Of a DNA stretch of 64,000 bases, positions 34,627 to 45,796 are shown one piece after another. Positions within the stretch are counted from its first letter, which is position 1, and every line of letters begins with the position of its first letter. The stretch is from Mesomycoplasma neurolyticum (GTDB lineage: Bacteria; Bacillota_I; Bacilli_A; Mycoplasmatales; Metamycoplasmataceae). The stretch is from assembly GCF_900660485.1 (NCBI RefSeq), contig NZ_LR214951.1, forward strand, positions 496,001 to 560,000. Direction: 5' to 3'. The notes below the pieces were generated by a model. The model saw only the letters and a list, made by a program, of their open reading frames with translations, did not search any database and was not told the DNA's origin. A program made the position numbers and the translations under genes.

Positions 34627-37600
34627 TTAAATATCTAAGTTTATTTCAACACTTTCATGTGTTGCTTTAATATTTTTAGTTCCATCAGTTTTTAGTGTAT
34701 TGTAAGTTGTGGATGAATAATTAATTACAACTTCATTTGCTTGATTATTAATAATATCTTGAATATCAATTTTAGCGATATTTGCAGTTGTATTAGCAAT
34801 ATCATCACGATTAATTGCATTAATTTCTGGCTCTGTAGCAAAGAAAATTGCTTCTAATTTATATTTATTGTTGTGACGTATTTCTGAAGCATCAATATTT
34901 TGAACTGTAAGTGTTTTTGCGTTATCATCATATTCAACATCAACTAAATAATTTTTATTTGATATATCACTAAAGTGTGCTTTAATCTTAGTTTTGTTAT
35001 TAATAGTAATTTTATTATTTTCTAATTTAAATACTTTTGTAATATCTTTTGTAGTTAATGGATTGGTTTCATCTGATCCTTTATAACCTTGATATGTATT
35101 GTTAAATACTAATTTAAGATCATTGTTTTCAATTAATTTTTCATTAGATAATAATTCATTTTTATCTCAATTATTTGTATTATTATCTTTAACTAAGCCA
35201 TAAGCAGCATTAGCTACATTATTATTAAATTTAATTGATTTAAATAAATATTTTTTATCCAACCTTAAACTTGGTATTTCAACAGTAATTGTCTTAGTTT
35301 TCGGATTAATAGTAACATTACGACCATTTTCATTATGTCTAATTTCAATATCATTATTTGAAGCTTCTTCATGATAAGTAAGAACTAAATCATTTACATC
35401 ATTTTCACTAATAATATCATCTGCATCACTATATTGAATTACTATTGTTGTTTTCTCAACAGTTGTATTAGCTTGATCAAATGCTGATGAACTAATTTCT
35501 ACATTTTGTGAAGGTAAAACTTTTACATTCCCTTGAATTTGTGTATTTTGTGAATCTTGTCAAACTTGTGAGTTTGCATTTGCATTATCAAAAATATTAA
35601 TATTTTTAAAATTATATTGACGATTTGCTTTAATTTTAGCAAATTCAGCATCTGAAATATTAAATGTTAAAGCAACTTTTTTAGTAGCTTTATTATTTAA
35701 ATTATTTTCTAATTGTACTTTTTCTGTGCTAAAGCAAATGCCATCATTTGAACAGAAGGTCATAGAAACAAATTTATCTCTTATTGCATTAGTTACATAT
35801 TTATCAAATTTTCATTCAATAGTAAATTGATTTGCATTTTTATTATTTGGATCATATTCGCTAATTTCATTACCATCCATTTTAAATTTAAAGTTATTTT
35901 CAAAAACAATAGAAATAGGTGGTACAACAATAGCTCTATCAACACTATTTGCATTTTCTTTAACTAAGTGATTTTCTGTGTTGTTTATACTATCTAAGCT
36001 TTCGAGTTTGATATTTGTATTTGCTCTTGATGGCTTGTTAACGAATTTAAGATCAAAGTGGTAAGAAAAATTTTCTTCAATTTTGTCACTAATTGAATTT
36101 TGCTGATTTAATCAAGTATCATCGAAAACATCTACTTCTAATTCAAAAGTTGCACGAGCAACATTTGAATCATTTACATCCATTGTAATTGTTGCTTCTT
36201 TTTTGAATTTATATGTTTTTGAACTATCATCATTTGTAAATAATAATTCTAATACTTGATTTGCTTCTAAAATTTCATCTGGTGATGTAATTTTGAAAGT
36301 AATTTGAACTTTATCTTCTGTAATAACTTTATTTTCAATTATAACCTCAGTAACTTGTGGTGCAACTTCAAAGTCATTAACTTTATGACTTCCATCTGTT
36401 TTATCATTGTTTGGAATAATAATATTTGTATTATTATCTTTTACATAAAATTTAAAGTCACTATATTTTCTATTTGAAACTAAATTATTATTAAATATTA
36501 ATGTAATTTGATTATTATTTAAAGTTGCAACTTCACTTCAAATAATATCATTTGCATTTCTATTATTTGAAGCTGTGTTTTGCTTAATTTGAGCTATAAA
36601 TTCTAAATTATTTTTTAAATGATCTAAATGTTGACTTATATCAAGATTGAATATAACTTTAGCCGTTTTAATGTTTTCAATAGTTGGATCAACTTCTGTT
36701 TCTGTTATTTCAAATTTGTTTTTAAAGTTATCTTTATTAGATGTATTTTTAACAGTATTATCATCTGATTCAGTGTTGATATTGTAAATAGCATTAATTG
36801 GTAAATTTTCAAATTCAATTTTTTCAATTACATATTCACTATTTAATTCAATATTATCAAGATCAAATTCAACACTAAAAGCACCATTTGCATCTTTTTG
36901 CAATGGTAAATATTGAGTTTGTATTGAAGGGTTTTGTGAATTTTTTAGTTTGTAAGTGATTCTAACTTTATCATTAGCATTAGCACTTAAAACTCCATCT
37001 GAATCACTAATTGCAAAATATAACTTAGATTTAGTTACAGAATCAGGAGCTTTTTCAATAAATGATGTTGCTTCAACATTAGCTGAAGGTTTAACTTTGA
37101 AATCAACTGTAATGTCATTTCCATTTGTGTTATCATCATTTTTAGGAACTTTTGTATTGTCAAGCGAACTTCAAACATTTGTATCATCAATTGTTGCAAT
37201 ATCACTTGTTTTTGGGCCAAATTTGATATCCACTAATTCATATTGACGATTGTGTTTTAAAGCAAAAGAATTCTCAAGTCTAAAGGACATACTATTTTTA
37301 TTATTTTTGTCTTCTTGAGTTATAACATGACTATAATAAACTTTTTCATTTAAATGTTTTGATTTGTAAATTAAGACCATTTTTTGATCAACTCATTTTT
37401 GCTGCAAGGCATCAAATTTAACTGTTATATTATTAGCATCATTAATTTCATCTTTTTTATACTCTTTTTTGGTTGTTTTGAGACTAATGATATTAAATGG
37501 TTGCTCTAGAGTATGGAATACTCATGGTTTTTTCTCATTTTCTGGTTTATCAAAAATATCATTTTGATTTTGTGCAATAATGTTGTTTTTGTTGAATTTA

Positions 37601-40600
37601 AATGCTGCACCTTGAGTATTTAGATCAAAATCTTCAATAATAACTTCTTTTACATAATAATTAACATCATCGATAAGACCATTTTGAATGTCAATAACAA
37701 CTTCTGCACTATTTTTATCTTGGTCAATGTTTGTTAATGCTTGATTTTGTAAAACATATTCTTTTGAACCTTCAGGTATATTATATTTAATAGCATCTTC
37801 TTCTTTAATAGCAAATGTAACTTTAACTTTAAGATTATCTTTTAAAATTTTATCTTTTGTAGTAATAGCAAGATCAAATTTTACACCTTCATGTGTTGCT
37901 GTAAAGTAATCACTGTTTTTTTCTTTTACAACTGCCTTTGTTTCGGATGGTTCAGTAGTAACAGAAGCATGATCATTTGTAATAACTGTTTTTACTAAAG
38001 GAATTCAATTATTTTGTAAATGTGATAATTTTTCTGTATCAGTTGTTTTTGTATTAAATTCATCTTTTGTTGTATTAGAAGCGACATATACATTTTTTAG
38101 TGTGTAAGTGTTATTATTTCTTGTATTTTCTGTGTTTGTTAATTCAATGTTTAAAGTTTCTAAATTTTGTGCACTAACGACTTTACTAAAATAATTTTGT
38201 CCTAAAATATCTGTATAGTGTGCAACAAAATTTGAACCATCAAGTTTAAACATTTGTGATTCTAATTTATAATCAATTGATAAATCAATATCATTAATAT
38301 TTCAAGTTGGGTTATTAGATATTCTTAATAATTGATTCTTAATTGCAATATCTTTTTGTTCATCATTATAGTCAAATACTTTGTTTGAATTTTGATTGAT
38401 TGTAAATGGTAGACCATCTAAAGCTGCATTATTGTCTTCAAAACCTAAGTAAACAATTACATATTCATTATTTACTTTTAAATTATTAAGACTAAAACTA
38501 ATAATTTTATCTTTATTTTGCTTTTTAATTTCAATATTAGCATCTTGAGTATTTTTATCAACTGTTATTCATTTTGAACTATCAGCAACATCTGCTTTTT
38601 TAGCTAATTTAATAACAAGTTTTTCTTTATGAGGATTTGATTTTGTATTACCTTGATCATCTAAAGTATCTACTCTTAAAACATCATCAACATCTTGAAG
38701 TGTGATGTTAATTATAGCTTTGTCAATAGTTGATTCTTCTTTAATGAAACTTGCATTTTTAACTTTAACATTTTCTTCGCTTGCATTTTGACTAATTTTG
38801 AATTGTCCACTAATGTTGAAAGATTGATTTTGATCATTTTTTAATTCTGAATAACCATCCACTAAAGTAGGTGTTTTAATTTCAAGACGTTTAAATGTAT
38901 ATTCACGGTTTGCTTTTCAATTAATCTTGTTAGCAGAAGAATTTTCAATAAATTTAATTAATTTTTTATTAGGTTGACTTATATCAATAATGTTATTTGG
39001 ATCAACTTTTACAAAATTAGTTGCAATTTCTTGTTCTGAGCCATCACTAGCAATGTAACTAAAGACAAGTCTTAGCTCTTGATTTCTAATTTGTTTTGTA
39101 ATATTTGAACTAACTTCAAGTGAAATATTAGTTGAAGAATTTTTTGTATAAACAATTTCATTTGGTTTATTTGAATGTTGTTGGAATATTAAATTAGGTG
39201 CAAAAGTTAATGCTTCTCTTGGTAAACCAACATTTTTTTCAAAATCTGGATTTTGAGCATCATAACTCTTGGTTTGTGCATTAATTAAAATATTGTCTCT
39301 ATTTGAACTTATAAATTGATCATTTTTGTCTTTAACATTAATGTTTGTATTTGCTCAAGGTAATTTAGAGTTAAATTTTAATTCAACACTGTATTGTAAT
39401 TCTTCTTCAACTACACCATCTTCATAAGTTCTACCTGCAACAAATCTATTTATTTTATTGCTTTTAACTACGTTAGCAACAATATCAAAGTCAAACTCAA
39501 CAACATATTTATCATTTTCTTTTTTAATTAATGAATTTTGAATAAATTTATAATTAAAGTTACCTAATGGTGTTAATACTAAGTTTACATTTATATTTTC
39601 ATTAAGAATTTCATCTTCTGATTGAATTTCATATTTAAGTTTAAGTTTTTTGTTGTTATTAATAATTCTTGAATTTGCATTAGTTAATTCTATTACTTTG
39701 GTTTCACGAGGTGCAACACTTAAATCACTAACTAATTGTTGTTTGATACTGTTTTTAGTTGCTGGAGTTTCTTGATTAAATGCTGAATCATTTACATATA
39801 ATTCAAAATTATTGTAAAGTCTATTAGAAACAAGATCACTGAAATCAAGAGTAATTTTATCATCGACAATTTTTACATCTCCATTAGAGAAAATTTCTCT
39901 TGAATTTTCATCTCTATTATAACTTTGTGTATTTTGTGTGTATTTTGCTTTAAAATTAAGTGTATTTTTATTGATATGACTACTTACAAAAATTGGCAAT
40001 TCGACTTGTGCACTAATTTTATTAGTTGTTGAATCAACTGTTGCATCTTGAGGATCAATTACTCCAACGAAGTCAATTTTAATTTCATTTTTAAAGATTT
40101 TATCTTCTTCTGAAATATTTAATTCTTTATCTTTTCATAAATCAAAAATAGCTTTTGTTGGTTTTTGTTTAAGTTTTACACTGACAATTTCATTATTTTG
40201 ATTTAAAGTAATTAAATTATTAATTTCTAATTCAATATATTTACCATTACTATCTTTTTGAAGATTTAAAGTTCTAGTTTCAGGATTTTGTAAGTCTTTA
40301 AGTTTATAAACTACTTCTAGTTGATCTTGATTTTCAACTAAAACATCATCTATATCAGCAATATTTATTCTAAGTTTAGAATCAAAAATACTTGTTACTT
40401 GTTGTTGTTCTAGTGATGAAACTCTAATGTTGTTAAAGTGTGCTTTAGTTTTAAAACTTAAAACAAAATCATTAGGTCTTTCACCTACAAATTTCATATA
40501 TTGAATTGGATTTAAATCACTATTAGTTGCATCAAAATTCACTACATTTTTTGTAGCGTCAATTGCATAAATATTTGTAAGTTCATATTCACGATTAGCA

Positions 40601-43600
40601 TGTAAAACACTACTATCTAGTTGGAAAGGTACTGCAATTTTGTTATCTTGTGTTGATGTAATAACTTGACTAAAATGCACAACTTCATCAAAATGTTTTG
40701 ATTTAAATTCTAAAACAATTTTTTGTTCTTTTCATTTTTTGAGAATATTTTCAAATTTTAAACTAACAAATGCATCTACAAGCTTATCATATTCTATTTC
40801 AACATTTTCGCTTGTAGTATTCATTGGTTTGATTGAAGTAATTTGTGCTGTACTATCAAGTGTTGTTTCTTGTAGCGTTGGATTAATTTCTGCTGAAATT
40901 TCAAAATCTTTTTGATCAACTAATGGATTTTCATATCATGAATCAACTTGATTTGAATTTGAAAGTTCAATATTACTAATTTTATATTTTGTATTTTCTT
41001 TTAAATCTGGAATTTCAAATTTAAATTCTGCTTCTTTATGTTGTTGATCTAAGTTATTAACTGAATGTTTAACAGATCTAGGACTAACGGTGATGGTTTT
41101 ACTTGTCCCTGGAATAACATTACCATTTTCATCTATTTCATCATATTTAACAACAAATTCTTGATTTTTCTCAAAGAAAGCATCATCTGAAGTTAATTTT
41201 AATTCAACATCAAGTGTATCTACGTCTGTAGGTGTTATTTTTAATGTTTCAACTTTTGTTTCACCCTTTTCTGTTATTAAAGATGTTTTAATATTATTAT
41301 CATTTTCTAAATAAAGATTTTGATAATTTTTACTATTTAAATTATCTGGATCAAAATTTTCAATAGAATGTTTTGTATCTCCAATTTTTAAACCAACTAG
41401 TTCATATTCTCTATTAGATTGTGGAAATTCTAAAACAAATGTTGCTTTAAATTTATTGTCGCCTGTTGCAACAATAGAAGGAGCTTTATTAATGTTGTAT
41501 ACAATATCTTTTGAATTAGATTTATTTCTATAAACTAAAACAAAATTATTTTCATTTAATTGTTGTGGGGTTAAATTAGTTTCTAAATCAACACTAATTG
41601 TAATTTGCTCATATTTATCATTTGAATTTTTTTCAATTTTTGTACTTTTATCTTTGTTAATAGCAACAACTTTTAAAATATGACTATAATCTTCTAATAA
41701 TTCCAATGGTTTTTCTAAACTTTTATCATAAATAACATTAGTTCAATTGTGCCCAATTGTTTGATCAAATTCAGGGTCAAAAGCACCATCACGATATTCG
41801 ATTTTACTTACAGTATATGTATCATTTAAAGAAAAGTTTTGATTTTCTACAGTTGGGTTAAAAATAATATATTTTTTGCCATTTTCAAAAAGATAATTAA
41901 TTTTTCTACCTTCAAAAGTAATTTTTTTATTATTTTGATTTACTATTGTAACAATAGGTTTTTGACTATTTTCTTTTATTAAATCACTTAAATCTTCTAA
42001 TTGAATTTTAATTTTAATATCATTAAAATTGTCATTTTCAAAAACAATTAAAGGTTTAAGTGCACTAATTTTATGCACGTGTTTTGCATCAATAGTAACA
42101 TTTTTATCTTTGTCAAGCGCATTTGGCACATCAACTAATTTGTAACCTTTATCACCATTTGAAATATCATTTTTTCCTTTTCCAGGACTTTTATTTTGAT
42201 AAATGTTTTTTACTTCTAACTTTGAATCTTTTGGTAAATCATTTGCATCAACAACAATTTCATTATTGTCATTAACTTTGGCAGGAACTGAAATTTTAAT
42301 TGGATTTCCTTCAGAATCAACACCTTCTAGTTCTACAATTACAAAATCACCAGGTTTTAAAGTATTAGGTAAATCACTAATAACAATGTCATTAGTTTGT
42401 CTATCATCTGTTAATTCTTGTTTAACTGTTGGAGTTTTATGCTTATATTTTTGTTCTTCAGGAATATTAGCATTAGAAATTAAAATTTCATCACTGTTAT
42501 TTTTATCAATAACTTTATCAACTTTTTCACCATCTTTTAATTCACTAAGTGGTAATTTTCAAATTGGTTTATCTGGATTTTTAGAATGAATATTATTTTC
42601 AGGAACAAGATCAACTTCACGAATTTCTCCTGTTTTTTCATTAATGATGATAGCTTTTGGTTTTTTATTTGGATTATCATTTCCAGTTGCTTCTGATGTA
42701 TTTGGATCAGTATTTGGTGAAACATCAAATATTAATTCTTTTTCACCATCTTCGCTTCCACCAGTTGAAGCATTAAGATTTTTTACTTTATCAGGTGATT
42801 GTGTTAAATCAACAATTACATTATTTTCATCATTTGTATCAACAAATTTTTCAAGAGTTAAATCTAGACCTCTAATGTCATCATTTTCAGCATTGAAAAT
42901 ACCATTTTGGTCAGTTTTCCCTTTAATTTTAATAAGATTACCTTTATTATCTTTAGCAATCAAAGTTACATCTTTATTTGCATTTTCTTTTCCTAAAGGA
43001 TATTCAATACTAAGACTCTTAGTAATAGGATCTTCTGTTAAAGAAGGTGTTACATATTTGTTATTATTTTTCTCAAGTTTTTTATTATATGGATTATTTT
43101 TTTCTTTTAAATCACCAACTAAATCTTTGGTTACATCTTCTCTATCTTGATTATCATTAATTTTGTTAATAGTTTTAAGTTTTGGTTTTGCACCATCTTT
43201 TGTTTCAGGTAATACAAAATCTACAACACCATTTTTAGCATTGCCTTTTACAGGGTAAGTATTTCCACTTTCATCTTCAAAAATAGCTTCAAATTGCTGA
43301 TTTTCTTTTTCATTTGGACCAACAGGAACTGAAAGAACAGCTTCATCATCAATTGCATGATTTACTAAATCTAGCGTAGATATTTTATCTATATCTTTAG
43401 GATCATATAAATTTTTCTTAGGTGTAGAAGCTGTTGTTACATCTTCAAGTTCTCAAACATAACCCTTTCCACCTTTTTCAATTAAATCATTTGCAGTTGG
43501 TAAATCTACATAACCGTCTTCATTAGGTTTTTTAGTAATACTAATTTTCTTTTCAACACCATTTTTATCAACAGTTTTATAAGTAAATTCAACAGGTTTT

Positions 43601-44736
43601 GCTATTTCACCTTTTCTACTGTTTGGATTACCAACATAAAGTTTTAAATTATCTTTATTTAAATGATTGTCATGTTGATATTGATCATCAGAAATAGGAC
43701 GAAGTGGTGTTGTTTGACCATTTTCATCTTTAAGCTTAATGTTGTCGAAATCAATTGCAGCATTTTTAGGAATTGAGTTTTTAATTGCATCTTGATTTAA
43801 CATTCCATTTAAAGAACCATCTTCTGAAATAACAGGGATTTCTGCAACTTTATGTTCACCTTTTTCATTAACATAAGAAACTAACACTTTTGTTTTAGAG
43901 TTGTATGGTGTTTCTTGTGGTAAACGTCATTTACTTAAATCATATTTATTTTTCTTATCAACCAAAATTGGCATTTTTCCATATGCTAAATTTTGATTTG
44001 TAGCATTTGTTGCAATTTCTTTTGAAATTTCATTATCATCTTCATCCATGAATTTTTCAATTGAATATTTACCGTTTGGATTATTTTTAAATTCATCAAT
44101 ATCACTTGGCTTAAATTTAGCAATACCATTTTCATCTAATGTAACTTCTAAAACTTTAGTTGTTCCATTTCCACCACCATCATGATTTTTAATGGCAACT
44201 TTTACTTTTTTGCCGGCTTGTGATTTACCAAAATTCTTTTGAAAAACTAAATCCCCATTTTTGTCATAAAAATGGGTTTTGTCAATTGTTTTGTTTTTTG
44301 GTAAAACATCACTTAAATTTAATAATGGTTTTGAACCTGATTTAGTGTCAGAATGGAGTTGTTTAAATGTATACCTGCTACCTTGAGGTAAACTAGATGT
44401 ATCAATAGAAACTTTACCATCTGATCCAACAACTAAGTCTTTGATAAGATGAGCTCTACCATGTTCATCTTCAAAAAGTGCTGTAACTTTTTTACCAGCT
44501 AGCTCAGGCGTAAGCTCAAGTTCTAAAGTTCCTTTATTGTCATGGTCGTATACAACTTTAACTTTTGGTTTAATTTCATCAGGTAAACTATGATAATTAA
44601 ATCTTTCAAGAAAAAGTGGAACACTCGCTCCCGCTACTCCGATAGCACTAGTTAAGAATGCGAGCAATGCAATAAGTCTTTTCTTCTTATTTTTTTTCTC
44701 TTCATTACTCATTTTATTGTTAAAATTATTATCCAT
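34627..44736 (-). CDS. Giant repeat surface protein, N-terminal 3369 residues before a premature TAA
   Basis: The ATG at 44736 is preceded by GAGG. A Lys-rich cytoplasmic N-terminus is followed by a hydrophobic segment (about residues 21-43, ending ASVPLFLERF) with no lipobox. Residues up to about 900 form a Pro/Asp-rich region with a Cna-B-like look (repeated V-x-[VIL]-D-x-[ED]-G-x-[IA]). Then come diverged units of about 150-200 residues with N-R-x-Y motifs (NREYELVGLKIGD, NREYELTNIYAID, NRLYNNFELYVND) and acidic D-[ILV]-D-D-[VI]-L motifs. The product ends at TAA 34627-34629 within INLDI-stop-SQDDIFGDD, where related units simply continue. Without that codon the protein would be 6443 aa, among the largest in any mollicute. 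Closely related to the intact gene at 18063-24836. It probably heads an operon with that gene and the small membrane protein. Confidence 0.82.
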
Positions 44737-44827
44737 AAATTAAAATAACCTCATTTTAAGTTTTTTTAAACAATTTATCGCTTACATAATTTGTAATGCA
44801 ATTTTGTTTTAAATATAAAATTAATAT

Positions 44828-44833
44828 ATTATA
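44828..44833 (-). promoter_or_regulatory. Possible -10 box of the giant-protein locus
   Basis: TATAAT on the minus strand, about 90 bases before the ATG at 44736. No convincing -35 box is seen, and the AT-rich setting makes chance likely. Confidence 0.4.
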
Positions 44834-44887
44834 CATTAATAAAGATATTATAACTTTTTTTTTTTTTATGAAACAACTTATTATGTA

Positions 44888-44944
44888 AAAAAAGGTAAAA
44901 ATTTATTTTTTTACATTAAAGTGAAAAAAAATTTTACCTTTTTT
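44888..44944 (-). terminator. Terminator of the PTS EIIA gene
   Basis: AAAAAAGGTAAAA and its reverse complement TTTTACCTTTTTT flank a 31-base AT-rich loop, 31 bases after the EIIA stop. The T-run follows on the minus strand. Confidence 0.75.
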
Positions 44945-44975
44945 GTATTTAAGTAGAAAGATTAAATAAACTTTT

Positions 44976-45398
44976 TTAATTTAAAATTTTTAAAATATCT
45001 TCGTAATTAATAAATAATTTATTTACCAATTTTTCAATTTTTTCAATGTTTGAAAAAGCTATTGCAATTTTTTGTAATGCTTCTATGTGTTTTGCATCAT
45101 AACAAGCCAAACCAACAACAAATTTTATTTTTTGATCATCAATTATTATTGTTTTTTTTAGGTGCAAAAAAACAATATCATTTTTTAAAACTGAATTTTT
45201 ACCATCAAAATTAGCATGTGGCAAAAATAAATAATTTCCTATAGCCACCGATGATTCAACATCTCTTTTTATCATTGAAATTAAAAAATCTTTTGTAACT
45301 GAGCCTTTTTTAAAAAAATAATTAAAAATATGTTCAAAAATTTCATTTTTATTTTTCAAATTTTGGTTTAAAAAAATATTATTTTTAGTTAATTTCAT
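44976..45398 (-). CDS. PTS sugar transporter subunit IIA (fructose/mannitol type)
   Basis: A 140-aa free-standing EIIA of the fructose-mannitol family. It takes phosphate from HPr on a histidine and passes it to EIIB. The active-site region LPHANFD places the histidine at residue 61. VFLHLKKTIIID and FVVGLACYD...HIEALQKIA match the later strands and the second conserved His. The length fits MtlF-like domains. No EIIBC or dehydrogenase gene lies beside it: downstream are the giant proteins and upstream is the end of the conjugative element. The element may have separated it from partners. The sugar cannot be told. Confidence 0.85.
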   Translation of the reverse strand: MKLTKNNIFLNQNLKNKNEIFEHIFNYFFKKGSVTKDFLISMIKRDVESSVAIGNYLFLPHANFDGKNSVLKNDIVFLHLKKTIIIDDQKIKFVVGLACYDAKHIEALQKIAIAFSNIEKIEKLVNKLFINYEDILKILN

Positions 45399-45471
45399 TT
45401 TTTATCTCACAAATCATTAAAAAATTTTGGTAGTGTTCAATGGTTGGTGGTAATGTTTTTTTAGTAATCAC
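45385..45471 (-). CDS. Possible 28-aa leader ORF or gene remnant overlapping the EIIA start
   Basis: GTG at 45471 opens ITKKTLPPTIEHYQNF to TAA at 45385, overlapping the EIIA start by 14 bases. The frame is also open upstream of the GTG to a TAG at 45508, with no ATG. It is either a translated leader just after the promoter or the last piece of a gene cut by the element. It does not look like random AT-rich sequence (Pro, His and Tyr codons). Confidence 0.3.
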   Translation of the reverse strand: MITKKTLPPTIEHYQNFLMICEIKNEIN

Positions 45472-45483
45472 CCCGTTAGCTAA

Positions 45484-45489
45484 ATTATA
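45484..45489 (-). promoter_or_regulatory. Extended -10 promoter of the EIIA gene
   Basis: Minus strand TGTTATAAT, a perfect TATAAT with the TG-N extension. It would start transcription about 80 bases before the EIIA ATG. No -35 box is needed with an extended -10. Confidence 0.55.
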
Positions 45490-45525
45490 ACATTTTTTTC
45501 AATTTTCCTAGTTTTTATTAAAAAC

Positions 45526-45638
45526 GGCATTTTCTCGCGCGTGCGCGCGTTGCTTTGAAGCAGGATAAGACCTGTTACATAACTTCCTAAACGGAAGGTA
45601 AAAAAATAAAATTCAATAACATATAATGTTATTGTTTT
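45526..45638 (+). other. GC-rich structured block ending in a terminator-like hairpin
   Basis: In AT-rich DNA this block has CGCGCGTGCGCGCG (alternating pyrimidine-purine), then possible stems CAGG/CCTG and ACTTCC/GGAAGGT. It closes with a perfect hairpin CAATAACAT-ATA-ATGTTATTG (45614-45634) and a T-rich tail. GC islands of this kind in such genomes often mark structured RNAs, so a plus-strand small RNA is possible. It could instead be the end or recombination site of the element. No match to a known RNA is recognised and no clear promoter is seen. Confidence 0.45.
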
Positions 45639-45644
45639 ATCATT

Positions 45645-45776
45645 TTTTTTTATTAAAAGTTTAATAAAAGGTATTTGTTTTTATTAAAAACCTTAATAAA
45701 AATGATTTTTTTTAGAAGTTATAATACTATGTATTATATTTTTATTATGTTTTTTTATTAAAAACCTTAATAAAAG
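45645..45776. repeat. Three palindromic repeats at the element end
   Basis: Two copies of TTTTTATTAAAAACCTTAAT followed by AAAA lie at about 45678-45702 and 45752-45776, and a variant TTTTATTAAA-AG-TTTAATAAAA at about 45650-45669. Each is itself an inverted repeat (TTTTATTAA/TTAATAAAA). A half copy, TTTTTATTAAAAAC, sits at 45512-45525 on the other side of the GC-rich block. The last full copy is 21 bases from the stop of the transposase-like gene. They may be binding sites for the element's recombinase or terminators. Confidence 0.65.
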
Positions 45777-45796
45777 CATTTTTTTTGCTTAAAAAT

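Noticed and set aside
45526-45640. SRP (4.5S) RNA as identity of the GC-rich block
   Set aside because: The conserved apical loop sequence GGAAGGNAGCAG is absent on both strands.
45645-45776. CRISPR array
   Set aside because: Only three imperfect AT-rich palindromes with unequal spacing and no cas genes anywhere in the window.
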